Assembly (NCBI RefSeq): GCF_008065115.1
Contig: NZ_CP042913.1
Span: 4,847,257 to 4,911,256 of the forward strand
Source: Bythopirellula goksoeyrii
GTDB taxonomy: Bacteria > Planctomycetota > Planctomycetia > Pirellulales > Lacipirellulaceae
Direction of reading: 5' to 3'
Length of the DNA stretch: 64,000 bases
Shown here: positions 42,207 to 52,408 of the stretch, in pieces
How the letters are laid out: every line of letters starts with the position of its first letter
How positions within the stretch are numbered: the first letter of the stretch is position 1
Position numbers and translations under genes: made by a program
Notes under the pieces: model-generated
Seen by the model: the letters and a program-made list of their open reading frames with translations, nothing else
What the model was told of the DNA's origin: nothing
The model's database searches: none

Positions 42207-43601
42207 TCACAACTGATACTCCTTAATCTTGCGGTAGAGGGTTCGCTCACCGATACCTAACAATTTGGCGGCCTCCTCACGATTACCTCCGGTGAATTCT
42301 AATGTCTCGGCGATGAACAGTGCCTCGATGTCGGAGAGTGGTTTGCCTACCAGACCTGCGAGGCCTTTGCTCCCCATCTCTGAATTCGGGGGGCTTCCAG
42401 CCGACAATTCCTCCGGCAAATCGTCTAAATCGAGCACGTGATCGTAATCGACTACAACCATGCTCTCGAGGATGTTCTTCAATTGTCGAACATTGCCCGG
42501 CCAATCGTAGCTCATCAGCCTGCGTCGCGCCGCAGTCGTGATACTCTTGATTTCTTTGTGATGTCGCTGGCTATGCATCTTGAGAAAATGCTCGATCAAC
42601 AGGGGAATATCCTGCGTGCGCTCCGACAGACTGGGCAGCGTGATCGTCACAACTTTGAGCCGATGATAGAGGTCCTCACGAAAAGTCCCCGCCGCGATGG
42701 CATCTTCTAAATCACGATTGGTTGCAGAGAGGATTCGAACGTTGACTTTGATGTTTTCGTTGGAACCGACACGCGTGATTTCGCTGCTTTCCAAAACTCG
42801 CAGGAGCTTAATCTGAGTGGGGAGAGGCATGTCGCCAACCTCGTCCAAGAACAGCGTCCCTCCGTTCGCATATTCGAATTTGCCAATGCGATCGGCACTG
42901 GCGTCAGTGAAGGCACCTTTCACGTGACCAAACAGTTCGCTCTCAAGGATGTGCTCGCTCAGCGCCGCGCAATTGAGTCCCACAAAGGGACGATTCTTAC
43001 GAGGGCTGTTTTGATGAATTGCCTGGGCAATCAGTTCTTTGCCGGTACCCGTATCTCCCTGAATGAGCACCGTCGCATCGGTCGGAGCAATCCGGCGTAG
43101 GCGATCGAGCACTTCCTGCATCGGGGGGCTATTGCCAATCACTCCCTCAAAGCCAAACTTCTCGTCCAAGCGACGACTCAGTTCGGCGTTTGCCCGCCGC
43201 AAATGTTGATTGCGCGCCGCATTGTCCACCACCGCGCGAAGCTGCTTTAAATCCAGCGGTTTGAGGAGATAATTAAACGCCCCCTGCTGCATTGCTTCGA
43301 CCGCAGATTGAATCGTGCCGTGGCCAGTGACCAGGATCACTTCCGCGTCGGGCAGCACTTCCCGACTTTTGGTGAGGATCTCTAGCCCGCCCACATCAGG
43401 CATTTTCAGATCGCTGACCACAATCTCAAACGAACCATTCTCCAGTAGATCCGCCCCTTCAGCACCCGTCGTGGCAACCGTACACTCATATCCCACCCGC
43501 GACAAACTATCTGCCATCGTCTCCGCGTGCGCAGCATCGTTGTCAACGATCAAAGCACGAATCGGCGGGCCCGTGGTGGCGGTGGTTCTGTTGTCAGACA
43601 T
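42207..43601 (-). CDS. Sigma-54-dependent response regulator (NtrC family)
   Basis: The product has 464 residues. The receiver has D64 ([12 protein letters not shown]) as phosphoacceptor and K114 in YLLKPLD. The AAA+ domain has Walker A GDTGTGKE at 182-189, a GAFTDA loop at 229-234 in place of canonical GAFTGA, and Walker [13 protein letters not shown] Fis-type helix-turn-helix ends the protein ([23 protein letters not shown]). It activates sigma-54 promoters when phosphorylated. The kinase gene lies upstream at 43814 with 212 bases between, in the same direction. Confidence 0.95.
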   Translation of the reverse strand: MSDNRTTATTGPPIRALIVDNDAAHAETMADSLSRVGYECTVATTGAEGADLLENGSFEIVVSDLKMPDVGGLEILTKSREVLPDAEVILVTGHGTIQSAVEAMQQGAFNYLLKPLDLKQLRAVVDNAARNQHLRRANAELSRRLDEKFGFEGVIGNSPPMQEVLDRLRRIAPTDATVLIQGDTGTGKELIAQAIHQNSPRKNRPFVGLNCAALSEHILESELFGHVKGAFTDASADRIGKFEYANGGTLFLDEVGDMPLPTQIKLLRVLESSEITRVGSNENIKVNVRILSATNRDLEDAIAAGTFREDLYHRLKVVTITLPSLSERTQDIPLLIEHFLKMHSQRHHKEIKSITTAARRRLMSYDWPGNVRQLKNILESMVVVDYDHVLDLDDLPEELSAGSPPNSEMGSKGLAGLVGKPLSDIEALFIAETLEFTGGNREEAAKLLGIGERTLYRKIKEYQL

Positions 43602-43656
43602 GGCTCTCTAGGGAACTTTTGATGAAATGTATTCGTTCGGGGGGAAATGTTTTTGA

Positions 43657-43742
43657 AACGCAGAGGAGGCTGAGGCTCAGAGTATAGGAGTCCATAGAAC
43701 CGTGTTCTCTGCGAATCTTAGCGGCTCCGCGCACTCTGCGTT
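43657..43742. repeat. Inverted repeat AACGCAGAG
   Basis: AACGCAGAG (43657-43665) and CTCTGCGTT (43734-43742) are perfect 9-base arms about 68 bases apart in the gap between the sensor kinase and the response regulator genes. The internal part contains further CTCTGCGAATCTTAGCG-like sequence. It is probably a dispersed intergenic repeat. Confidence 0.4.
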
Positions 43743-43813
43743 ACATCCATTCTCTTCCTCGCTCATAGGAGGATACGTAGGAATTGTGATAGTTACCGTC
43801 TGGCAGATCAAGG

Positions 43814-44614
43814 CTAGGACGTCTCCCCGTGTGTTTCCCCGGAGTTACCTTGGCTCGACGGTGATTTCTGGTGAATTCTGGCTGGAATGGGAAGCTCGAT
43901 GGTGAATTGGGTTCCTCGACCCACTTCACTTTGCACCGAGATGCGTCCTCGGTGGCCGTCAATGATCTTGGCAGTCGTTGGGAGTCCTAAGCCAGAACCT
44001 CCAGGTTTCGTTGAAAAGAAGGCTTCAAACATCTGTGCTGCCGTGCGGTCGTCCATTCCGCAACCCGTGTCGATCAAATACATGGCGACGCTCCCTCCCT
44101 TGGCAGCCGTGCGGACCACCAACTGGCCCCCACTGGGCATCGCTTGCTTGGCATTCAAGAGCAGATTAAACAGCGCCCCACGAAAGGCCTCACGATCCAA
44201 CATCACCGAGGGTAATTCCGGATCCAGATACCGTACAATCTCGACTCCTGCTTCGCTGGCCTCCGGTTCAAAGAAATCGAGGGCTTCGGCGATCTCTAGA
44301 TTCAAGTCCGTAGGCACAAGATTCATGTGACGAACTTTGGCATAACTCAAGAAGTCATCGAGCAAATCCTGCAGTCGCTGACATTCACGCTGCATCACGT
44401 CGATCCGCTTGAGGCCGCGCCGCTGGGCGGGAGTCTGGCCTTCTTCCAGGTCTTCGGCCAATAATTCCATATTGAGCCGAATCGTAGAGAGCGGGTTCTT
44501 GATCTCATGCGCCAAGCCCCCTGCGAGCCGCGCAATCTCCGTGTATTGATCCATCAGCCGCTGAATGGCTTGGGACGTCTGTTCGTTTCCAACTGGAGGA
44601 GGATCAATTGCCAT
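43814..44614 (-). CDS. Soluble sensor histidine kinase (NtrB-like)
   Basis: The product has 266 residues with no membrane segment and no PAS domain in front; about 30 N-terminal residues precede the dimerisation box. The phosphoacceptor is H36 in GGLAHEIKNPLS. The catalytic domain has LFNLLLNAKQAMP (N box), DTGCGMDD (G1) and GGSGLGLPTTAKII (G2). It resembles the core of NtrB/ZraS and presumably phosphorylates the regulator at 42207. The stimulus is probably delivered by a partner protein, because there is no sensor domain. The ATG at 44614 is preceded by weak purines. Confidence 0.93.
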   Translation of the reverse strand: MAIDPPPVGNEQTSQAIQRLMDQYTEIARLAGGLAHEIKNPLSTIRLNMELLAEDLEEGQTPAQRRGLKRIDVMQRECQRLQDLLDDFLSYAKVRHMNLVPTDLNLEIAEALDFFEPEASEAGVEIVRYLDPELPSVMLDREAFRGALFNLLLNAKQAMPSGGQLVVRTAAKGGSVAMYLIDTGCGMDDRTAAQMFEAFFSTKPGGSGLGLPTTAKIIDGHRGRISVQSEVGRGTQFTIELPIPARIHQKSPSSQGNSGETHGETS

Positions 44615-44828
44615 GACTTAACCAGGGACGGAATCACATACCGCCAATCGCAGGACCCTCTCCCCCCGGAGGGTCGGACGCGGTGGCAGTCGGGGAGGGA
44701 ACTCTGGGATAGGCTTTCAAGAACCCCTCCCATCATAGAGCACCCCTACCTGGGACCGGAACACCTCGCCAACAAAAAAAGCCGGTCGACCACTGATTCA
44801 GTCAATTGGGTGCAGATTGCTGCGAAAG

Positions 44829-46292
44829 TCACGACAGTATTCCACGTACGATGTGGGCTTCTTCTACACCGGTCAGTTTAGCATCGAGCCCCCTGAATGG
44901 ATAGGTAAACCGAGCATGATCGATACCCAGGCAATGGAGAATCGTGGCATGAAGATCGCGCAGGTGGACTGGATTCTCGACAATGTTGTAACAAAAGTCA
45001 TCCGTCATTCCGTATTCCATTCCACTTCTGATTCCCGCACCTGCTAGCCATACCGTAAAGCATCGGCCATGGTGGTCGCGTCCCATTGTGGGGGAGCCCA
45101 GGACTCCTTGGCTGAAGACAGTACGACCGAACTCTGTTGCGAATACCACCAGCGTGTCTTCCAACAAACCGCGTTGTTTGAGATCCTTCACTAGCGCGGC
45201 TGTCGGTTGATCGATATCTCGACACTGATTGGGAAGTTGCCGACCGATTGCAATATGTTGGTCCCAGCCACGATGGTAGAGTTGGACAAATCGAACGTCG
45301 CGTTCCAACAGACGTCTCGCCAGAAGACAATTCGCCGCATAGCTTCCAGGCTTATGAACTTCGGGACCATAGCCAGCAAGTGTTGCTTCCGATTCTTCGC
45401 TGATATCGGTAAGTTCTGGCACGGAGGTTTGCATGCGGAACGCCATTTCGTAGGCGTTGATGCGAGTTAGTGTTTCCGGATCACCAAGTTGCTGGGCGCG
45501 CATTCGATTGAGATTCGCCAGATCATCAAGCATTGCGCGGCGCTGTTTCCTATCTGTACCGGGCGGATCATTGAGGTAAAGTACCGGGCTGGCACCAGCG
45601 CGTAAACCAACTCCTTGATGGGAGGAAGGGAGAAAACCGCTACCCCAGAGTCGCGAGAAGATTGGTTGTCCGGGGTTCTTTCCCGATCCTTGCGATACCA
45701 TGGCAATAAAGGTGGGTAGGTTCTCGTTTTCAGTTCCCAAGCCGTAGCTCACCCATGCCCCCATGCTCGCGTAACCCGGTTGCTGGTTGCCAGTATTCAT
45801 GTACGTGATCGCAGGATCATGGTTGATCGCCTCGGTGTAAACCGTCTTCACGAGGCAAACATCATCCGCGATGGTTTGCGTATGGGGAAGCAGATCGCTG
45901 ATCCAAGTCCCTTGTTGTCCACAAAGACGACCATTCCACAAAGGTGCAACCACAGGGTAAGAGGACTGTCCAGAGGTCATCCCAGTGAGCCGCTGATCTC
46001 CTTTCACCGATGCGGGGATCTCTTCGCCATTAAACTTCGCGAGCGTTGCTTTGTTATCAAACAAATCGACATGTGACATGCCTCCTGACTGAAAAAGGCA
46101 GACCACCCTCTTAGCTTTGGGAGCAAAATGGGGCAGCTTACCGCTGCCGAGTATTGCCGGGGCGGCTTGCACAGTTTGAGGTACTGAGGAGTACAACAGA
46201 GAACCAAGGGCAATCTGACCAATTCCACCGGCAGTCTTGCCGAGAAATGTGCGACGAGTTTCGTGCCGTGCTTTCTCTTGCTGAGGATTCAC
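44829..46292 (-). CDS. DUF1501 domain protein, Tat-exported
   Basis: The 487-residue product starts with [20 protein letters not shown], a twin-arginine signal. [16 protein letters not shown] (about 64-79) and the EFGRT...[15 protein letters not shown] block near 400 are characteristic of DUF1501, a sulfatase/alkaline-phosphatase-like fold. In planctomycetes DUF1501 genes sit beside DUF1549/DUF1553 genes, as here, where the partner's stop is 24 bases upstream of this start. The pair is thought to act on the periplasmic side, perhaps on sulfated polysaccharides, but no activity has been demonstrated that I know of. Confidence 0.95.
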   Translation of the reverse strand: MNPQQEKARHETRRTFLGKTAGGIGQIALGSLLYSSVPQTVQAAPAILGSGKLPHFAPKAKRVVCLFQSGGMSHVDLFDNKATLAKFNGEEIPASVKGDQRLTGMTSGQSSYPVVAPLWNGRLCGQQGTWISDLLPHTQTIADDVCLVKTVYTEAINHDPAITYMNTGNQQPGYASMGAWVSYGLGTENENLPTFIAMVSQGSGKNPGQPIFSRLWGSGFLPSSHQGVGLRAGASPVLYLNDPPGTDRKQRRAMLDDLANLNRMRAQQLGDPETLTRINAYEMAFRMQTSVPELTDISEESEATLAGYGPEVHKPGSYAANCLLARRLLERDVRFVQLYHRGWDQHIAIGRQLPNQCRDIDQPTAALVKDLKQRGLLEDTLVVFATEFGRTVFSQGVLGSPTMGRDHHGRCFTVWLAGAGIRSGMEYGMTDDFCYNIVENPVHLRDLHATILHCLGIDHARFTYPFRGLDAKLTGVEEAHIVRGILS

Positions 46293-46316
46293 AACTTGCT
46301 CACTTTTCCATTTTGT

Positions 46317-49300
46317 TCAGTTACAAGTGACCGTTTCACTCAGATTCATCAACAGGGCAGCCACTTGCGACCAAGCCGCGTGTTCTCCAGGAGGTATTTG
46401 TTCGTTTCGTGGCGACTCACCATTGGCAAGAAACTCTTCTGCTGCGGTTTGGTCGTCACTATAACGGCGTCGTTCCCTATCCAGGGCATTGGCCAATACT
46501 TCGAGTTCTTCGACGGTTGGCGTTCGAGAAACACATTCCTCGAATGCCCAGCGAGCGCGATCAGAGTCTTTATTACCATGAGCGATGATTCGCTCCGCAA
46601 AATTCCGCGCCGCTTCGACGAATTGTGTGTCATTCAAAAGAACGAGGGCTTGCAAAGGTGTCGTCGTCGAAAGCCGCTGAATCGTGCAAGTTTCTCGCGT
46701 GGGAGCATCAAATGCAGCCATATTCGGCGGAGGCACTGTGCGCTTCCAATAAGTATAGAGCGAACGCCGATAAAGTTTCTCGCCATGGTCTTGGACAAAC
46801 GTCTGGGCAGTCGCTCCGGTGCTCCCATAGTGGCTTACCTCGCGCCACAAATCTCCAGGGGTGTAGGGATTCACGCTTGGGCCACCGATGCGGGGGACTA
46901 GCAATCCACTGATCTTGAGGGCCGAATCGCGAATGAATTCAGCCGGCAATCGAAATCTCGGTCCCCGCGCGAGAAGTTCATTGTCTGGATCTATTTCAAG
47001 AAGTTTGCTTGTTTGACCAGTTGCCGAGGTTCTGCGATACGTGGCTGAAGTCACTATCTTGCGAACTAAGGCCTTTATATCCCAACCGTCTTCGACAAAG
47101 TCAACCGCCAGCCAGTCAAGCAACTCGGGATGCGTGGGCCACGCTCCCTGTGCACCGAAATCGGCGGCGGTACGAACTATCCCTGTGCCGAACAACATCT
47201 GCCATATACGGTTGACTGCAACTCTCGCGGTGAGGGGGTTTGTAGGCATCGTGAGCCATCGAGCCAAGCCTAGCCTATTTGCCGATACGCCTGCAGGGGG
47301 TTTCGGTAGCGCTTCGGGTATACCAGGAGTCACTCTTTCGCCAGGAGATGCGTAGCTTCCTCGGTTAAGGATATGTGTCTCACGTGGTTCGTCTGCCTCA
47401 TCCATCACCATCGTTGGAAACTTCTGGGTCAGCACACTTACGCGTTCTTCCAAATTAGCCAGCTCAATCCTAAGTGGCAGCATCGTGTCGGAGTGACTGG
47501 CAAAATAGTGGCGAAGGCGTTCAATCTGTTCCGAGCTTCGATTATCCTTGGGTGTCTCGATAATCTCAATCACCTCCTCGGGCAGCTCACTATCATCGTC
47601 ATTGCCGGTCAAGGCATAAAACTCGAACTTGGCCGCTACTAATTTAACCGACTGTCCAAAGTTCACATGCATTGTGAGATAGGACATTTGGGTCGCATCG
47701 AATGGTTTCTCCAGATTAAGTGTGATATGTACGGGACCTTTGTGTGCAAGCTTTGGAGACCAACCGTTGTTGCGCCTTGCGTCGAGAACATTTCCAGGAA
47801 GATAGTCTTCGCGCCAAGAATTTGCTGTAACGCTTGAGACACCTAAAATATGGTGGAGGTCTAGCTGATCACCTGGCACACTTCCTGCGCTAGCCGCCAG
47901 CGCAGTTAGGACAAACGTACCTTTCTCAGGGCCATTGGAATCTTCCCCTGATTCGTTAGTGTCCAACTTGCCGTAGCCCCAGCCTTCACCCGGTGCCAAG
48001 GCATCAGGGTGGAACACGATTCTGATACCAGTGACTTTCCGATCAACATGTGGGAGTTGCATTGAAACTTCGTAAGCGACAAATTTCGGTGCATTTGTGA
48101 TCTTCACATAGTGGTTCTCTTCGATCTCAAATCCCGCCCCTTGGTTGGGGGTGCTTATCTCAAGGAGCTTCGCGGAATGCATTGCAAAATCACGCCCCCG
48201 TTCACTTAGCAGTTCTTTCTGACGTTGCTCCCACTCAGTGACTTCAACCGGATTGGGGGAATTCAGTTCATTATTTATCTCATCGATACGAGCCTTTAGA
48301 GCGGGTAACTCACCAGTGGGTAAAACCGTTCGAGTCTCGAAAGTGGGACGAGCGTTTACGCCTCTATCTCCGTCGAGTCCAACGTCACCAAGCGTATTAA
48401 AATAGGCAAACAAACGATAATAATCCCGCTGTGTGATGGGATCATATTTGTGATCGTGACACTGGGCGCATCCCAAGGTCAACCCGAGTACCGCTTCTCC
48501 GAGAGTTTTCAGACGATCAGCGTTGTAGTTCGTGATGTTCTCTTCAGGAATGGTTCCCCCCTCGTGTGTAACCATATTGTTCCGTTGAAATCCTGTCGCT
48601 ATAAGCTGGGATTCCGTTGGGTCGGTCATCAAGTCCCCTGCAATTTGATCCACCAAGAATTGATCATAGGGCAAGTTTTCGTTGAACGCATTGATGACCC
48701 AATCACGCCAGAGCCAAAGATGTCGGCCTCCATCGATCGAATAGCCGTTAGTGTCGGCGTAACGTGCAGCATCAAGCCATTCCAGAGCCATTCGCTCACC
48801 AAAATGTGGGCTGGCAAGCAGACGATCAACTAGTCTTTCGTACGCCTGCGACTCGTCGTCCAATGCAAATGCCTCGACTTCCTCCGCCGAAGGCGGCAAT
48901 CCGGTAAGATCTAGCGAAAGACGTCTAATGAGCGTGCGTCGATCTGCCTCTTGCAAGGGAACGATCTTTTCCTCTTCGAGCCGAGCAGCGACGAAAAGAT
49001 CAATCTCATTTCGCGGCCAAGACTCATCGGCAACCTTGGGAATCGGCGACTTCTCGGGGGAAATGAACGACCAATGCTTCGCATAGGGAGCGCCTTGTTC
49101 AATCCACAATCGAAGCGTTTTCTTTTGCTCAAGAGTTAGCTCCCGACGCGAATCGGGAGGCGGCATCATCTCGTCCTCGTCTTCGCTATTAATCCGCCGC
49201 CAGAGTTCACTCGCCTCCAAATTGCGAGGCACGATCGCGGCGTACCCCCCGCGATCTTTCAAAGCCGATCCGGCCTCATCAAGCCGCAAGTCTGCCTCGC

Positions 49301-49442
49301 GTGCCCCTTCATCGAATCCGTGGCAAGCGAAGCAATTCTCCGAAAGAATTGGCCGCACATCGCGGTTGAAGTCCAGCGCAACTAATGCTCCACTCGGGGC
49401 TTGGCTGCTGAGCAAGATTAATAGAAAGGTCAAGATGCGCAT
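46317..49442 (-). CDS. PSD1 / DUF1549 / DUF1553 cytochrome c-domain protein
   Basis: From the ATG at 49442 the product has 1041 residues; an extension to 49511 was not used. A signal peptide is at 1-22. The N-terminal planctomycete cytochrome c domain has CFACH at 37-41 and a later MMPPP methionine likely to be the sixth haem ligand. DUF1549 follows (EIDLFVAARLEEEKIVPLQEADRRTLIRRLSLDLTGLPPSAEEVEAF) and DUF1553 takes the C-terminal third (AVNRIWQMLFGTGIVRTAADFGAQG). Between them is a concanavalin-like insert. It is a fixed partner of the DUF1501 gene downstream. The haem suggests electron transfer coupled to substrate breakdown. Confidence 0.95.
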   Translation of the reverse strand: MRILTFLLILLSSQAPSGALVALDFNRDVRPILSENCFACHGFDEGAREADLRLDEAGSALKDRGGYAAIVPRNLEASELWRRINSEDEDEMMPPPDSRRELTLEQKKTLRLWIEQGAPYAKHWSFISPEKSPIPKVADESWPRNEIDLFVAARLEEEKIVPLQEADRRTLIRRLSLDLTGLPPSAEEVEAFALDDESQAYERLVDRLLASPHFGERMALEWLDAARYADTNGYSIDGGRHLWLWRDWVINAFNENLPYDQFLVDQIAGDLMTDPTESQLIATGFQRNNMVTHEGGTIPEENITNYNADRLKTLGEAVLGLTLGCAQCHDHKYDPITQRDYYRLFAYFNTLGDVGLDGDRGVNARPTFETRTVLPTGELPALKARIDEINNELNSPNPVEVTEWEQRQKELLSERGRDFAMHSAKLLEISTPNQGAGFEIEENHYVKITNAPKFVAYEVSMQLPHVDRKVTGIRIVFHPDALAPGEGWGYGKLDTNESGEDSNGPEKGTFVLTALAASAGSVPGDQLDLHHILGVSSVTANSWREDYLPGNVLDARRNNGWSPKLAHKGPVHITLNLEKPFDATQMSYLTMHVNFGQSVKLVAAKFEFYALTGNDDDSELPEEVIEIIETPKDNRSSEQIERLRHYFASHSDTMLPLRIELANLEERVSVLTQKFPTMVMDEADEPRETHILNRGSYASPGERVTPGIPEALPKPPAGVSANRLGLARWLTMPTNPLTARVAVNRIWQMLFGTGIVRTAADFGAQGAWPTHPELLDWLAVDFVEDGWDIKALVRKIVTSATYRRTSATGQTSKLLEIDPDNELLARGPRFRLPAEFIRDSALKISGLLVPRIGGPSVNPYTPGDLWREVSHYGSTGATAQTFVQDHGEKLYRRSLYTYWKRTVPPPNMAAFDAPTRETCTIQRLSTTTPLQALVLLNDTQFVEAARNFAERIIAHGNKDSDRARWAFEECVSRTPTVEELEVLANALDRERRRYSDDQTAAEEFLANGESPRNEQIPPGEHAAWSQVAALLMNLSETVTCN

Positions 49443-49497
49443 GTCTGGTACTGCAGCCAACCCGATGAGGTTTTTGCAAAAGGATATAAGAAACAAA

Positions 49498-49527
49498 ATC
49501 CTCTGGCTCAAGTGAGAGCCAGAGGAT
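49498..49527 (-). terminator. Terminator after pnp
   Basis: ATCCTCTGGCTC (49498-49509) and GAGCCAGAGGAT (49516-49527) form a perfect 12-base stem with a six-base loop. On the minus strand the stem is followed by TTTTGTTTC. It lies about 145 bases past the pnp stop and 56 bases upstream of the PSD1 start, so it ends the rpsO-pnp transcript. Confidence 0.8.
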
Positions 49528-49672
49528 CATTTGTTTGACTTACATCACCTATTCTATAGTTTACTTCCAATTGAATTAGTCAAGAAGCAACCATGACAAG
49601 CAGGTATTATTCATCAATTTGTCGCAAAAAGCCAAAGAACACCTTCCTGGCTGGTCTGGCCTGCATCTCTAA

Positions 49673-51796
49673 TCAAGACGCGGCGTCGGCAGGTTCAGCC
49701 TCTTGCTCGCCGAGTTCTTCCATCGCAGCGCGACGGCTCAGTTTCACACGATCCTGTTCGTCGACTAAGATGACCTTCACCTTCATTTGGTCCCCAACTG
49801 AGCAGACATCGCCCACATTGCCGACGTACTCGTTCGAGAGTTCGCTAATGTGGCACAAGCCATCGCGTCCCGGCAGAATCTCGACAAACGCACCGAAGTC
49901 TTTGACACTCGTCACGCGGCCGTCGTAAATCTTGCCGACTTGCACACTCGCCGTGAGGGCATCAACACGAGCCAGACCCGCTTCGGCAGTGGCTTGATCA
50001 GCCGCAGCAACGGTAACCGTGCCATCCTCGTCGACATCGATGTTGCAACCGACTTCTTCTTGGATACCACGGATCGTCTTGCCACCTGGGCCAATCAAGA
50101 GGCCAATCTTTTCGGGATTGATCTTCGTACGCAACAACCGTGGAGCCGACTCGGCCGTCGTCGCTCGCGGTCGTGCAATCGTACTGATAATCTTTCGCAG
50201 GATCTCAATGCGGGCTTCGCGAGATTGCTTAAGGGTGGCACGAATGATTTCCTCGCTGATACCCTTGATCTTCAGGTCGAGCTGGATACCCGTGATGCCG
50301 TTTTGCGTGCCGGCAATCTTGAAGTCCATATCGCCAAAGTGATCTTCGTTGCCGATGATGTCCGTGAGTAAGGTCCATTTCTCACCTTCCTTCACCAGAC
50401 CAACCGAGATACCAGCCACGGGATTGCTGATCGGCACACCCGCCGCCATCAGCCCCAGGGTGGCACCGCAGACCGACGCCATCGAACTAGAGCCATTCGA
50501 CTCCAAGATGTCGGAAATCACGCGGATCGTGTACGGGAATTTTTCATGATCCGGTAACACGGGATTGACGCTCCGCTCAGCCAAGGCACCGTGGCCGATT
50601 TCGCGACGACCGGGACCACGAATCGGACGGCACTCGCCGACCGAGAACGAAGGGAAATTGTAATCCAGCATGAACCGCTTGGTGTATTCATCGAACAGTC
50701 CATCAACGCGCTGCTCATCACGGCCTGTACCCAAGGTGACCGTGACAAAGGCCTGCGTCTCACCTCGTTGGAACACAGCCGAACCATGCACGCGTGGCAA
50801 GAGGTCGACTTCACACTGAATATCGCGGAGTTCGTCGCTCTTACGCCCATCAGAACGGGTCCCGCTAAGAATCTGCTCACGACTCACGTGGGACTCAAGA
50901 TCATGCCAATTCTTGTAAAATGAATCGAGCGTGTAAGCTCCTTCCGCATCGGGATCGGGGACCAATTCTGCTACTGCTTCATCTCGCAAGGCGACGACAG
51001 CATCGTGACGTTCGTGCTTGCCATCAATAAGGTTCGCTTCGCTAAATCTGGCACCGTACTTTTCTTTGAGAACCTCGAACAAGCCATCTGAGGGAGGTGC
51101 CTCAAACTTCATCTTTTCTGTACCGACTTTGGCAATCAACTCTTCCTGCAGGTCACACAACTCGCGGATGAATCCGTGGGCGGCCATGATCGCTTCGGCC
51201 ATCGTATCCTCAGGCATTTCGCGAGCGAAACCCTCGATCATCAACACGGCTTCCTTGTTTCCCGACACGATCAAATCGAGCGAGCTCGCTTCCAAATCAT
51301 CCTGGGTGGGGAAAGGAATGAACTCGCCATCGATATAGCCAACCCGCACCGATGCCAGGGGGCCTTGGAAAGGTAGTGGCGAAATACCCAAAGCGGCACA
51401 GGCACCGTTCATCGCCAGCACGTCGCCGTCGGTCTGCTTGTCGCTCGACATCACGAAGTTTTGAATTTGAACTTCGTCGTTGTACCCTTCGGGGAACATT
51501 GGTCGAATGGGTCGGTCGATCAACCGGGCGGTAAGAGTTTCTTTGGTCGTAGGACGACCTTCGCGCTTCATGAAACCGCCGGGGAATTTACCCGCTGCGG
51601 CAACCCGCTCCCGATAGTCACACATCAGGGGGAAAAAGTCGATGCCGGGCCGAGCGGGGCCACTGGCGGCGGCGCTCAACACAGTGGTGTCACCATACTG
51701 TACGAGACAGGCTCCGGCTGCCTGCTTAGCTAAATAGCCGGTTTCGATGCTGAAGACGCCACTGCCAATTTGTTTTTCTACTCGAATTTTATTCAA
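49673..51796 (-). CDS. pnp: Polyribonucleotide nucleotidyltransferase PNPase
   Basis: PNPase degrades RNA 3'-5' by phosphorolysis. The length is 707 residues. Two RNase PH domains are followed by a KH domain (KIGLLIGPGGKTIRGIQEEVG, near residue 575) and an S1 domain (VGKIYDGRVTSVKDFGAFVEI). The catalytic FFPLMCDYRER and FSVGECRPIRGPGRREIGHGALAERS blocks are present. The start is a TTG at 51796 with AGGAAG eight bases upstream. It follows rpsO in the same direction, the conserved rpsO-pnp order. Confidence 0.98.
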   Translation of the reverse strand: MNKIRVEKQIGSGVFSIETGYLAKQAAGACLVQYGDTTVLSAAASGPARPGIDFFPLMCDYRERVAAAGKFPGGFMKREGRPTTKETLTARLIDRPIRPMFPEGYNDEVQIQNFVMSSDKQTDGDVLAMNGACAALGISPLPFQGPLASVRVGYIDGEFIPFPTQDDLEASSLDLIVSGNKEAVLMIEGFAREMPEDTMAEAIMAAHGFIRELCDLQEELIAKVGTEKMKFEAPPSDGLFEVLKEKYGARFSEANLIDGKHERHDAVVALRDEAVAELVPDPDAEGAYTLDSFYKNWHDLESHVSREQILSGTRSDGRKSDELRDIQCEVDLLPRVHGSAVFQRGETQAFVTVTLGTGRDEQRVDGLFDEYTKRFMLDYNFPSFSVGECRPIRGPGRREIGHGALAERSVNPVLPDHEKFPYTIRVISDILESNGSSSMASVCGATLGLMAAGVPISNPVAGISVGLVKEGEKWTLLTDIIGNEDHFGDMDFKIAGTQNGITGIQLDLKIKGISEEIIRATLKQSREARIEILRKIISTIARPRATTAESAPRLLRTKINPEKIGLLIGPGGKTIRGIQEEVGCNIDVDEDGTVTVAAADQATAEAGLARVDALTASVQVGKIYDGRVTSVKDFGAFVEILPGRDGLCHISELSNEYVGNVGDVCSVGDQMKVKVILVDEQDRVKLSRRAAMEELGEQEAEPADAAS

Positions 51797-52076
51797 TTTT
51801 CTTTCTTCCTACATTGGTTTCTGGAACAGCCTTTGCCATGTCGCAACAACGGAATGCCTCCTCACAGGAAGCGCACCTCGCGCGACAATTCAAAGAACAG
51901 AGTCTCAGCGGTTGTCAGGAGCCCTCAGCAATAGCTAGGATTCTCAACCGTTCTTAAGAGTCGAGGCGACTCACAAGTCGGCATTGGAGTTTCTCTTCCA
52001 ATATCTCGACTCGCAAAATCACAACTCTACACCGAGACAGCAGAGCGACTAGATGGGATCGCAATAGCCGAGCAGA

Positions 52077-52125
52077 GTAGCACGACTCTCCAAGCCGCAT
52101 GATACGACTCGGAGAGTCGAGCTAC
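52077..52125. repeat. Palindrome GTAGCACGACTCTCC in rpsO-pnp gap
   Basis: Positions 52077-52091 and 52111-52125 pair with one mismatch out of 15 around a 19-base centre. It lies in the 342-base gap between rpsO and pnp, just after the rpsO stop on the minus strand, so it could act as an attenuator or processing site in the rpsO-pnp mRNA. The remaining part of that gap holds nothing I recognise. Confidence 0.55.
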
Positions 52126-52138
52126 AAACTTGGCGGCA

Positions 52139-52408
52139 CTATTTGCGGATATCTAAGCGGCGCAACAGATCAAGATACTTTTGCGGATTCTTGCGTTTCA
52201 CATAATCCAGGAGACGACGACGGCGACTGACCATACGGATCAGACCACGCTTGCAAGCGTGATCGCTACGGTTGTCTCGCAAATGTCGGGTGAGCTCGGC
52301 AATCCGACTGGTCAAAATAGATATCTGAATTTCAGGCGAACCGGTATCCGACTCGCTCCGTCCAAACTCGCTGACCAACTCTTTTCTTCGTTCTTTCGTA
52401 ACCGACAT
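52139..52408 (-). CDS. rpsO: Ribosomal protein S15
   Basis: S15 binds 16S rRNA and helps assemble the 30S platform. The product has 89 residues, the usual length. RSESDTGSPEIQISILTSRIAELTRHL (18-44) and HACKRGLIRMVSRRRRLLDYVKRKNPQKY (51-79) are textbook S15. An AGGA ribosome site precedes the ATG at 52408. In many bacteria S15 binds its own leader to control translation; the leader here holds a small AGCCG-CAAA-CGGCT hairpin (52471-52484). Confidence 0.98.
   Translation of the reverse strand: MSVTKERRKELVSEFGRSESDTGSPEIQISILTSRIAELTRHLRDNRSDHACKRGLIRMVSRRRRLLDYVKRKNPQKYLDLLRRLDIRK

Noticed and set aside
44654-44675. GACCCTC/GAGGGTC hairpin upstream of the kinase gene
   Set aside because: Seven-base arms, no T-run, and C-rich composition; too weak for a terminator or operator call.
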